Shown here: piece after piece, positions 16,899 to 24,137 of the stretch | How the letters are laid out: every line of letters starts with the position of its first letter | Position numbering within the stretch: the stretch's first letter is position 1 | IMG/VR virus record: IMGVR_UViG_3300004369_000130 | Coordinates: 1-25,569 of that record | Strand: one strand, 5' to 3' | Length of the DNA: 25,569 bases | Origin: a virus | The notes under the pieces: model-generated | What the model was told of the DNA's origin: nothing | Seen by the model: only the letters and a program-made list of their open reading frames with translations | Database searches by the model: none | Program-made: the position numbers and the translations under genes

Positions 16899-16908
16899 TA
16901 AATAAATG
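16891..16908 (+). promoter_or_regulatory. Extended -10 box overlapping a stop and placed for a leaderless start
   Basis: TGG at 16891-16893 joins TATAAT at 16894-16899, which overlaps the stop of the hub gene. The ATG at 16906 falls exactly where transcription would start from this box, and no Shine-Dalgarno sequence precedes it. No clear -35 is seen near 16871. This is weak evidence for a leaderless mRNA. Confidence 0.35.
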
Positions 16909-17277
16909 ACAAAAGAACCAAATAAAAAAATAAGCATTTTAGACATCTCTGATATTGCGCCAATAGTTGTTGAAGAATTTTCTATAGACGATTTTTTCTT
17001 AAATAATAAATGGAAGGGAGCAAAATCAGTAGCTCCGCTGGGCTCTAAAAATACAAAGTTCCCATTCGGTGCTATAGAAATTATTAATGAAAGCGACAGA
17101 AGGGATCTTGATGATCCAGATGGCGAAAGACCAAGTGTAAGTGACGTTCAGATATTAAGTCAAGAGCTTATTGATGACGGATCGGGAATGGTAAAGGTAA
17201 GGGTTACTTTTAAAATTTATAATTCAAGTGGTCAAAACATAGATGGCTTTGAAGTTGCATTATCTAGGAAGGTGTAA
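16906..17277 (+). CDS. Small tail-region protein of unknown function
   Basis: The product is 123 residues and I do not recognise the family. The first 30 residues are helical and acidic (ISILDISDIAPIVVEEFSID). A middle segment, KFPFGAIEIINESDRRDLDD, is followed by a strand-rich end with VKVRVTFKIYNSSGQNIDGF. That end looks like a short beta-sandwich edge. It is encoded between the hub and further minor tail proteins, seven bases after the hub stop, so a baseplate role is likely. The lack of a ribosome site is unusual for this genome, where most starts have one. Confidence 0.6.
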   Translation: MTKEPNKKISILDISDIAPIVVEEFSIDDFFLNNKWKGAKSVAPLGSKNTKFPFGAIEIINESDRRDLDDPDGERPSVSDVQILSQELIDDGSGMVKVRVTFKIYNSSGQNIDGFEVALSRKV

Positions 17278-17282
17278 AATAA

Positions 17283-18143
17283 ATGATAACTCAGTTTGGT
17301 AAAAGATTTTTAACTAATTTTGTAGCTGGTAATGTTTCTTTTTCAAAAAAGGATATGGCTATAGGAATATCAAATCAAACAGAGTACGCTTTAGAAAATA
17401 CTAACTCTAGACTGGGATTTGAGTTTTATAGGCTCCCAGTACAATTTGGTGCTATAGAAATTGACACAACAGTCACACCCAATACTTACACCGCCGTATA
17501 TTCTGCAAGCCTTCCAGCAGACTTAGCGGGTAAAATAAATGAAATTGGAATATACCCTGGCACAAGATCATCTTCAAACAACTTCGACAGCAAATTTATT
17601 ACCGACTTCGAGTTACCGTTTGACTGGACCCCAACTCCCAGTATTGATCAAACTAATTATAGAGTCGGAAACAGCTCCTTAACATTTTCATCAGACGGCA
17701 TTTTGCCGCAAGAATATAAGTCGGTAATAGAGTTAATAGATATAAGCGGTTACAGCAGCTTTGACACTATTTCTTTTTCATTTAAAGCAAACAACTCTTA
17801 TTTGTCCAATATTAAACTTAGGCTATATAGCTCACCCTCAGATTATTTAGAAATGATTTTTGATGAATACTCACAAGGCTATAATATTAAAAATAAACTA
17901 TTTTCTGATTTTGTTTCAGTAGGTTCGCCAGACAAATCCAATATAACTAGTTTTGGTATTGTGGTTACGCCAACCGACTCTTCAACATCTATTGTTGCAG
18001 ACGGCTTAAGGATAAATGACGAGGACACCTTTGATCCGTTATACGGTTTAGTATCTAGAAAAGTTTTAGATTCAGAATTAGAAAAAATAGCAGGAAAAGA
18101 ATTAATTATTGAGTATAAACTAGATTTATCTTTTGGAGCGTAA
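17283..18143 (+). CDS. Minor tail / baseplate protein with jelly-roll-like region
   Basis: The product is 286 residues, with AGGAAGG at 17266-17272 before the ATG. It begins MITQFGKRFLTNFVAGNV, followed by a strand-rich domain ending in LAGKINEIGIYPGTRSSS, a pattern seen at the start of some phage baseplate and fibre proteins. Residues 100-255 alternate polar and hydrophobic residues. The segment NYRVGNSSLTFSSDGI, with later FDTISFSFKANNSYLSNIKL and DYLEMIFDE, resembles carbohydrate-binding-module jelly rolls. The end, VSRKVLDSELEKIAGKELII, is helical. Function is inferred from its place between the hub and the fibres. Confidence 0.55.
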   Translation: MITQFGKRFLTNFVAGNVSFSKKDMAIGISNQTEYALENTNSRLGFEFYRLPVQFGAIEIDTTVTPNTYTAVYSASLPADLAGKINEIGIYPGTRSSSNNFDSKFITDFELPFDWTPTPSIDQTNYRVGNSSLTFSSDGILPQEYKSVIELIDISGYSSFDTISFSFKANNSYLSNIKLRLYSSPSDYLEMIFDEYSQGYNIKNKLFSDFVSVGSPDKSNITSFGIVVTPTDSSTSIVADGLRINDEDTFDPLYGLVSRKVLDSELEKIAGKELIIEYKLDLSFGA

Positions 18144-18146
18144 ACA

Positions 18147-20540
18147 ATGGCTTATTCAGATTTAAACAGTCAAACTAGAGACGGCGATTACTTTATAGTA
18201 GTCAGAGACGGTTTAGATGTTGATACTGATTACCTACTAAGATTTGCATGGGTTTTTAATGATAAAGACAAAGGGGTTAGTCAGCCTTCTAGCATTTATG
18301 AATTTACAACAATTTCTTCAAGCAGGCCCCCCGCAGCTAACATTGTTGCCGAATGGGAGGGCACAACATTAAAGATTAGTTGGGATAAAACAGATACTCG
18401 TGCCAAGCAGTATGTGATATTTCTAACCAATGGTGCAACTACTCAAAGCTGGATTGCGCCGATAGACAACAGCCAGGTTAGACAGACTTGGAAGCTATCT
18501 AAAGAATCTAACAGGGCAAACTTTGGCGGGGTATTTAGAACATCTTTTACTGGAAATCATCAAACAACATATTTAGATGGGTCGAGCGAGTCTGTTGTTT
18601 TTACGGTTCCCAATTACTTAGACGAACTTTGTTCTGTAGCTATAGGAGTTGATGACTGGAAGGTCACTCAATCAATTGATGGTTTTATTGCGACGTGGAA
18701 TCTTAATAGTGTTGATTATCCTACATATAAGTATTCAGAAGTTTTTGTTGAAGATCCAGGTACTCTAGTTTTCAATAAAGAGTATGCTGGAATAGGACCA
18801 GCTGCTATATCTTTATTTTCTTTAGCATCTCACAAAGTAAAAATAAGACATTTTTCTGAAAGCGGATGCAGCACTCCATTTTCCGAAATTAAAGAAGTAA
18901 CTGCTTTTGATTCAATTACTAACGACGTAGTTCCTCCAGTAAATACATTTACTTTAGGAACGGCAGTGGTTGAAGATGATCCAAATGGACTGTTCACGTT
19001 TGATAAAAAAGTGTTGTTTACTTGGACCGAAAACGCATCAACAGATACTGCTGGGTACAGAATTAGGTTTAGGCTTTTTGGTTCTAATGATCCCTATACG
19101 TACATGTCCGTGCCAGGAAAAGAAAAAACATCTACTTATCTGTATGGATTAAAAGGTGGTCAAACCTATGAAATAGGGGTAAGCACCTTTGATGTGTATG
19201 GGAACACAAATGAGACAGATTACAGGACATATCCTTCAATAGTAGCACCAGCAAGCACTGAGTTGCAAGCAGATGTAGCTATTACGGCTGGAGATATGAA
19301 ATTAGGTTATGGAATAGGTGGCAGTAATTCACAAAAAGGACTCTATTTAGGACCAGAAAATTATTGGTATATTCAGGGAAACACAACACTGTCATCTGCT
19401 GCACGAGTTTCAATAGGCGGAACTAATGATAAGTTAATATGGGACGGAAGCAATTTAACTGCTACTGGAACTATAAATGCAAATGCTGGAACATTTACGG
19501 GTGTAGTAAACATAGGCACTGCTTCAGTAAATGGTCAGTTAAATTTATATGCAGGAGCAAACAAATTTGAAGTTGGAAGATTAAAAGACATTAATGGAAA
19601 CTGGCTTAACGAGATAGGAATTCAAGGAACTGATTCTACGGGACAACTATTCCAGTTAGACACCTTAAATGGAGTGAGGGTATTTAAAGGAAGTATTGGC
19701 GGATGGACAATAAATACAAATACAATATCTAAGAATTATACAAGTTTAAATTCAGATGGATCTATTACTGCTGGGTCTTCTGGAGAGTTTACGGTAACTT
19801 CAGCTGGAGCCCTTACTGCTACACAAGCAACAATTAGAGGATCAATTAAAGGGACAAGCGGAGGTTTTGGAACCCTAAGCGAATCAACCGCTGAAATAGA
19901 AAAAGGATGGCTAATAAATGATTCTGGGGACGGGAAACTTAGATCTACTGGCACAGCACCTGGTTTGACTAAGATAGTCTTAGATGGCCACGAAGGGTCT
20001 ATAACAGGCGGAAGGATATACGGAACGACCTTTTATATTGATAACCCAAATGACCCTAGCCCCTCAGATTATATTTCTTCTGACGGAAGCTTTAAATTGG
20101 CAAAAGGCAGAATTGATTATGTGCCAATCTCGGAGACGCTGACAGTAAAAGCAAACTTAGTAGCTTCCAATCTTTATTTAGGCGATGACACACTAGCTAA
20201 TGACTTTATAAAAACAGATGGAAACTTTAGTTTGGGTGCTGGCGCATTAACTGGTTCATCCTCTGCGATAAGTATAAATCTTAATGAAAACGCAGCAGCA
20301 GGCAACACATTCAATGTATATTTCAATGGTATGCCTTCTAGCGATGACGATGGTTGGGCTGGAGATCCAACAATAACACTTAGAGAAACTGATAATAAAT
20401 TAGTTAGAGGAAGAAGACTTATATACGACTCAACTAGAACTGGTGTAACCCTGCCTCCAAATCCAGTTGGGGGGCAATATTTAACTGGAAATGGCTACAA
20501 AGATGTAAAAGCAGGAGATCTGCTTTTAGTTCAACAGTAA
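18147..20540 (+). CDS. Minor tail fibre protein with fibronectin-like and beta-helical regions
   Basis: The product is 797 residues. GGAG (18135-18138) lies 8 bases before the ATG, which is three bases after the previous stop. Residues 1 to about 370 hold fibronectin type III-like units, with GTTLKISWDKTDTRAKQYVI, VLFTWTENASTDTAGYRIRF and GLKGGQTYEIGVSTFDVYG. From residue 375 the sequence becomes Gly/Thr/Ser/Asn-rich with short repeated strands, such as KLIWDGSNLTATGTINANAG and TFTGVVNIGTASVNGQLNLY. Near residue 510 comes GSIGGWTINTNTI. These are typical of trimeric beta-helical fibre shafts. The end is a compact domain, with VTLPPNPVGGQYLTGNGYKD. It is likely a tail-tip fibre for surface contact. 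The exact receptor cannot be read from sequence. Confidence 0.7.
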   Translation: MAYSDLNSQTRDGDYFIVVRDGLDVDTDYLLRFAWVFNDKDKGVSQPSSIYEFTTISSSRPPAANIVAEWEGTTLKISWDKTDTRAKQYVIFLTNGATTQSWIAPIDNSQVRQTWKLSKESNRANFGGVFRTSFTGNHQTTYLDGSSESVVFTVPNYLDELCSVAIGVDDWKVTQSIDGFIATWNLNSVDYPTYKYSEVFVEDPGTLVFNKEYAGIGPAAISLFSLASHKVKIRHFSESGCSTPFSEIKEVTAFDSITNDVVPPVNTFTLGTAVVEDDPNGLFTFDKKVLFTWTENASTDTAGYRIRFRLFGSNDPYTYMSVPGKEKTSTYLYGLKGGQTYEIGVSTFDVYGNTNETDYRTYPSIVAPASTELQADVAITAGDMKLGYGIGGSNSQKGLYLGPENYWYIQGNTTLSSAARVSIGGTNDKLIWDGSNLTATGTINANAGTFTGVVNIGTASVNGQLNLYAGANKFEVGRLKDINGNWLNEIGIQGTDSTGQLFQLDTLNGVRVFKGSIGGWTINTNTISKNYTSLNSDGSITAGSSGEFTVTSAGALTATQATIRGSIKGTSGGFGTLSESTAEIEKGWLINDSGDGKLRSTGTAPGLTKIVLDGHEGSITGGRIYGTTFYIDNPNDPSPSDYISSDGSFKLAKGRIDYVPISETLTVKANLVASNLYLGDDTLANDFIKTDGNFSLGAGALTGSSSAISINLNENAAAGNTFNVYFNGMPSSDDDGWAGDPTITLRETDNKLVRGRRLIYDSTRTGVTLPPNPVGGQYLTGNGYKDVKAGDLLLVQQ

Positions 20541-20549
20541 AGAAGATAA

Positions 20550-23500
20550 ATGCCTATATATAGACTTAACAGTGACGGACAATGGAAAAAGCTGTCTGCC
20601 CTATATAGACTTAATGGTTCATCCATTTGGAAAAAACTATCCGCTGCATATAGATTAAATGGCAGCGGAACATGGAAAAAAATATTTGGATTTCTAGGTC
20701 CCCCTACTCCAAAAGAAAACCCAAAACTTATATTTGTTTCTACAGATTCAAGTACATCTCAAACAGAATGTACTCAGCAAGACAAAATGTATGTTACAAG
20801 AGGCAAATGGAATGAAGACCCAATATCATTTTTAATTAAAATACAAAAGTCTATAATTACAAATTGGGGTGCCCCAACAACATTAATTAGCCAAGAGCTT
20901 GAGTATTTAGAGTATGAGGATTCAGATTATTTAGATCAAGTTCCTGCACTAGTTGCAGATAGACCAACAATAACACTAGCTGACATTAAAAATAAAAGAG
21001 GGTTTAGGGCACAGGTTGCAGTTGGTCAAGAGGCTAATCCAACAGCAGCTGACTACCTAATTGCAACTTCATGGTATCCAAGTGCTACAGGAGTATTCCC
21101 AAGACTTAATTTTGAATTTACTACATACAGCACTGGAGATCAGATAATTGAAGATGAAACAATAAGCATGCCTGAGTTTAAAATATTTGGATTTAAGTGG
21201 AAATACTTAACTTCTTCTGAAGCATCATATCCAGATGGACAGTATTTCCCATCATCTAGAACAGATGAATTTATTGGAAAACAAATAGTTGAACTTACTG
21301 ATTTTTATGGAAACATAATAGGGAGCCTTCAAGATATAGATATATTACCAAATAATCAATATTCTGCATCAATTGTTTATACCCAAGCAATGATAGATTC
21401 TGGTGAAGATTATATAATTAATGTACACTCATTTGCAGAAGACTATTATTATGACCCCACACTTTCTTTACAGGGTCACATAGATGGCCAAAATGAAACT
21501 TCAAGAATAGCATCATTTGTATTTACACCACCAGTGCTTATGGAAGACCCAGAAATTACTATATCTAATAGGACAAAAAGTTCTGTAGATATAGATTGGT
21601 ATTCCCCAGATGCAGAAAGGTATAAGGTTGAATTAATAGATTCAATTACAGGAAACTCTTTGGGGGGATACCCAAAGCTTTCAACTGAAGATGTTACTGG
21701 CAGCCCTTTTGGTTTAACCGAAGATAGACTATATACTGTTTCAGTAACCGCACTTGCTGGAGAAAATGATCAACACAAAAGCGAGAAAATCTCTAAAAGT
21801 TTTAGAACATTAAAGACTGGGATAGCCGCAGAGTTAGGAGTTCCTTACGATATAACTTCAACTGGTTATAAGGTGTATATAGAAAATTGGAACACAATAA
21901 GTTCATTTGATATAACTGTTTCTGCAACATTCGGAACGGCATCAAGGTCTTCTGATGTTATATCTGTTAGCAATGTTCCAGCAAATTCTGACTCATGTTT
22001 AACTGCCACAACTTCTAAAATTGATAATGTAGATTTAACAGCCGTTTCATATGACTTTATAGAATCTTCTCCTGTCTGTGCAGTTATTGGAGGAACTTGG
22101 TATTGCTTAACTTTTGTTCCTGGCGGAGGATGCTGGAAATCCATAGAGCCTTATGATAAATCAAGTAGTGGATCTGGATATGCAATACAGTGCTCACAAA
22201 CAGAACAGTGTTGCCAAACTGTAGTATTAGATTCAAAGGTTTACTCTGCGTGGTCTGCATATGGAAATTGTGTTCAAGGTCAACGTAGCAGAACAAGAAC
22301 CTGGACTCAAATTCAAACAACAACTGCTCAAAATTGTGCTGTGACAATGGTAGAACTTATCGGAAGTGAATACCAATATGATGTCTGCTGCAGTTATACT
22401 TGTACAACTGGCGATAAAACCTTTGGCACACCTGGAGAGTTCAGCTCTTGCGATCCTTTTACTTCTCTAATCACCAGAAGTACGCCCTGGACAGCAATAG
22501 AAACATGCGTGAGCTCACAGACCGACTGCCCAACAACTTACACAACTATTTCTGGAAACGAACAAACTTGGTTGCCCTGCTGTACGGAGAGCACAACTAT
22601 TGGTCCTAAGACTTACTCTGATTGGTCTGCATGGAGCAATTGTGTTCAAGGTGAACGTAGCAGAACAAGAACCTGGACTGCTACACAAACAGTTGAGACA
22701 ACCAGCTGCACAGAAGTTACAACTACAATTAGCGACACTGAATACCAATATACAGGCTGTTGTACTCCTGGATGTACAGATGGTCCTAGGACTTACTCTG
22801 ATTGGTCTGCATGGAGCAATTGTGTTCAAGGTCAACGTAGCAGAACAAGAACCTGGACTGCAACTACAACTTGTATAAATTCAAACTGTGATGTTTTAAG
22901 CGTTAACGTTGGGGAATCAAGTGGAAGTGAATACGAATATACATCCTGTTGCACTGCTGCATGTACAACTGGATCTAAAACCTTTGGCACACCTGGAGAG
23001 TTCGGATCTTGCAATCCTTTTACTTCTCAAATCTGCAGAAATATGCCCTGGACAGCAGTGCAGACATGCCTTACAGCAAGTTGTACAACTACTGTAGAAA
23101 CTATTTCTGGAAACGACCAAACTTGCTTGCCCTGCTGTACGGCGAGCACAACTATTGGTCCTAAGACTTACTCTGATTGGTCTGCATGGAGCAATTGTGT
23201 TCAAGGTCAACGTAGCAGAACAAGAACCTGGACTGCTATACAAACAGTTGAGACAGCCAGCTGCACAACAACTACAACTGAAACAAGTGGTTCTGAATCT
23301 GACTTTACAGGCTGTTGTACTGCTGGATGTACAGATGGTCCTAAGAATTATGGAGCTTGGTCTTCATGGGGAGCATGTAACATGGGAGACCAGTCAAGAG
23401 TAAGAAGCTGGACTGCAATTACAACTTGTATAAATTCAAACTGTGATGTTTTAAACGAATGGCTAACAGAGGGAAATGAATATGAAACCCAAAGTTGCTC

Positions 23501-23765
23501 ATCGGGTGGAACTCCATTCTTCCCACCGTTCTTCCCATTCTTCCCACCGTTCTTCCCATTCTTCCCACCGTTCTTCCCACCATACTTCCCATTCTTCCCA
23601 TTCTTCCCACCGTTCTTCCCACCATACTTCCCAATTAATCCGTTCTTCCCACCGTTCTTCCCACCATTCTTCCCACCGTTCTTCCCACCGTTCTTCCCAT
23701 TCTTCCCACCGTTCTTCCCACCGTTCTTCCCAGGCTTTGGCGGAGGAGGGCAAATTCCCGTTTAA
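20550..23765 (+). CDS. Fibre / adhesin with TSP1-like repeats and a Phe-Pro tail
   Basis: The product is 1071 residues in four parts. Residues 4-48 are three 15-residue repeats (YRLNGS-x-x-WKKLSA). A long beta-rich part follows, with a fibronectin-like unit near 325-425 (ISNRTKSSVDIDWYSPDAER). Residues 560-985 are seven cysteine-rich modules of about 60 residues. Five begin with YSDWSAWSNC or a close variant followed by GQRSRTRTW, the W-x-x-W-x-x-C and R-x-R-x-R pattern of thrombospondin type 1 repeats. Residues 989-1061 contain Phe and Pro with only two Tyr, one Ile and one Asn, and a GFGGGGQIPV end follows. It is the last large gene of the tail module, so a receptor-binding fibre is likely. 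TSP1 modules are chiefly known from animal and parasite adhesins. Partner and topology are unknown. Confidence 0.75.
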   Translation: MPIYRLNSDGQWKKLSALYRLNGSSIWKKLSAAYRLNGSGTWKKIFGFLGPPTPKENPKLIFVSTDSSTSQTECTQQDKMYVTRGKWNEDPISFLIKIQKSIITNWGAPTTLISQELEYLEYEDSDYLDQVPALVADRPTITLADIKNKRGFRAQVAVGQEANPTAADYLIATSWYPSATGVFPRLNFEFTTYSTGDQIIEDETISMPEFKIFGFKWKYLTSSEASYPDGQYFPSSRTDEFIGKQIVELTDFYGNIIGSLQDIDILPNNQYSASIVYTQAMIDSGEDYIINVHSFAEDYYYDPTLSLQGHIDGQNETSRIASFVFTPPVLMEDPEITISNRTKSSVDIDWYSPDAERYKVELIDSITGNSLGGYPKLSTEDVTGSPFGLTEDRLYTVSVTALAGENDQHKSEKISKSFRTLKTGIAAELGVPYDITSTGYKVYIENWNTISSFDITVSATFGTASRSSDVISVSNVPANSDSCLTATTSKIDNVDLTAVSYDFIESSPVCAVIGGTWYCLTFVPGGGCWKSIEPYDKSSSGSGYAIQCSQTEQCCQTVVLDSKVYSAWSAYGNCVQGQRSRTRTWTQIQTTTAQNCAVTMVELIGSEYQYDVCCSYTCTTGDKTFGTPGEFSSCDPFTSLITRSTPWTAIETCVSSQTDCPTTYTTISGNEQTWLPCCTESTTIGPKTYSDWSAWSNCVQGERSRTRTWTATQTVETTSCTEVTTTISDTEYQYTGCCTPGCTDGPRTYSDWSAWSNCVQGQRSRTRTWTATTTCINSNCDVLSVNVGESSGSEYEYTSCCTAACTTGSKTFGTPGEFGSCNPFTSQICRNMPWTAVQTCLTASCTTTVETISGNDQTCLPCCTASTTIGPKTYSDWSAWSNCVQGQRSRTRTWTAIQTVETASCTTTTTETSGSESDFTGCCTAGCTDGPKNYGAWSSWGACNMGDQSRVRSWTAITTCINSNCDVLNEWLTEGNEYETQSCSSGGTPFFPPFFPFFPPFFPFFPPFFPPYFPFFPFFPPFFPPYFPINPFFPPFFPPFFPPFFPPFFPFFPPFFPPFFPGFGGGGQIPV
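20559..20693 (+). repeat. Three tandem 45-base repeats at the fibre N-terminus
   Basis: Each unit encodes Tyr-Arg-Leu-Asn, then Gly/Ser-rich residues, then Trp-Lys-Lys and a short hydrophobic link. The tyrosines are at residues 4, 19 and 34, so the period is exactly 15. The DNA units share AGACTTAA or AGATTAAA cores and a TGGAAAAA block. This lies at the presumed virion-proximal end of the fibre. Confidence 0.8.
22240..23460 (+). repeat. Seven-module TSP1-like repeat region with a duplicated three-module block
   Basis: The key tryptophan of the five clear TSP1-like modules is at residues 568, 692, 752, 877 and 937. Two divergent modules with TFGTPGEFSSC or TFGTPGEFGSC lie near 628 and 815. 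The order is T-v-T-T-v-T-T. The v-T-T block occurs twice, offset by 555-561 bases. Bases 22791-22860 and 23166-23235 are identical, and 22611-22680 differs from them at a single base. Confidence 0.85.
23514..23732 (+). repeat. Phe-Pro coding array of 9- and 12-base units
   Basis: 73 codons are built from TTCTTCCCA and TTCTTCCCACCG (or CCA) units, with two TAC substitutions and one ATTAAT interruption. CCA is always the first proline after a Phe pair, and CCG is nearly always the second. This fixed codon choice shows growth by DNA repeat expansion. The + strand is almost all pyrimidine. Confidence 0.9.
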
Positions 23766-23768
23766 AGA

Positions 23769-23797
23769 TAGACAAAATTTTATAAATATGATATTAT
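23769..23797 (+). promoter_or_regulatory. Possible promoter P1 in the gap after the fibre gene
   Basis: TAGACA (23769-23774), a 17-base spacer and TATTAT (23792-23797), preceded by TGA, give five of six matches at both boxes. The predicted start near 23804 lies just ahead of AAAAGGAG and a nine-codon reading frame. Confidence 0.45.
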
Positions 23798-23813
23798 TTT
23801 TAAAAGGAGATTT

Positions 23814-23843
23814 GTGAAAAAAGATGTAGTCACTGGTAATTAA
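23814..23843 (+). CDS. Possible nine-residue leader peptide
   Basis: GTG at 23814 follows AAAAGGAG (23802-23809) by a short, good spacing and opens a nine-codon frame, MKKDVVTGN, ended by TAA at 23841-23843. The stop touches the first base of a long hairpin. The layout of promoter, ribosome site, tiny frame and hairpin resembles an attenuator leader, but the peptide has no run of one amino acid. It may equally be a chance frame or the remnant of a gene. No larger gene is present in this 138-base gap. Confidence 0.3.
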   Translation: MKKDVVTGN

Positions 23844-23878
23844 TTTAGCCTGGTCCCTTTACAGGGCTCAGGCTAAAT
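23843..23878 (+). terminator. Long hairpin after the fibre gene, overlapping promoter P2
   Basis: ATTTAGCCTG (23843-23852) pairs perfectly with CAGGCTAAAT (23869-23878). Inside, CCCT pairs with AGGG around a TTAC loop. No U-tract follows, so termination would be imperfect. The inner loop contains the -35 box of the next promoter, so the dyad could also be an operator. Confidence 0.55.
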
Positions 23879-23886
23879 GCTATAAT
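23858..23886 (+). promoter_or_regulatory. Promoter P2 of the small-gene operon
   Basis: TTTACA (23858-23863), a 17-base spacer and TATAAT (23881-23886) preceded by TGC form a near-consensus extended -10 promoter. The predicted start is near 23893. AAGGAG (23893-23898) precedes the ATG at 23904, so the transcript would have almost no leader beyond its ribosome site. Confidence 0.65.
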
Positions 23887-23903
23887 AAAAACAAGGAGAA
23901 AAT

Positions 23904-24137
23904 ATGAGTAACTTAAAAATAAATGGAAGCACTTATATGGTTTTAGTTAATGATGAGTACGCTGGGTGGTTTAATATTGCAGGGCCTGGAACTGATTTGT
24001 TAAGAGCTGGCCTGTCAAGCAACCCAACACTAGTAGACCTCGATGAAGTTAATATAGACCTGTCGGATCTACCAAAAGCTGGAGCAGACTATTATTGGGA
24101 TGGCAAGTCTTTTGAATTGAGGACTTCTAATGGCTAG
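23904..24137 (+). CDS. Small protein of unknown function
   Basis: The product is 77 residues and I do not recognise it. It begins with a strand-rich stretch, MSNLKINGSTYMVLVNDEY, with AGWFNIAGPG after it. A Leu/Asp-rich segment with DLDEVNIDLSDLPKAG follows, and the end is YYWDGKSFELRTSNG. There is no signal peptide or membrane segment. AAGGAG lies 5 bases before the ATG. It is the first gene of a compact group of five small genes, and its stop overlaps the next start by eight bases. The position after the fibre suggests an accessory virion or fibre-associated role, but that is a guess. Confidence 0.6.
   Translation: MSNLKINGSTYMVLVNDEYAGWFNIAGPGTDLLRAGLSSNPTLVDLDEVNIDLSDLPKAGADYYWDGKSFELRTSNG

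Noticed and set aside
17275-17280. TAAAAT as a promoter for the gene at 17283
   Set aside because: It is too close to the ATG for a transcript start before it, and a good AGGAAGG ribosome site shows normal operon translation.
22515-22835. Antisense open frame of about 100 residues in the TSP1 region
   Set aside because: A similar frame recurs in the other repeat copy (22917-23243), so it is a by-product of the duplicated DNA.
22240-23732. Regular direct repeats that could suggest a CRISPR array
   Set aside because: The repeats are in frame, encode conserved modules, and have no unique spacers of constant length.
23499-23753. Antisense open frame encoding a WEERWEE repeat protein
   Set aside because: It is the exact complement of the Phe-Pro array; the repeat has no stop in several frames, and no ribosome site supports a gene.
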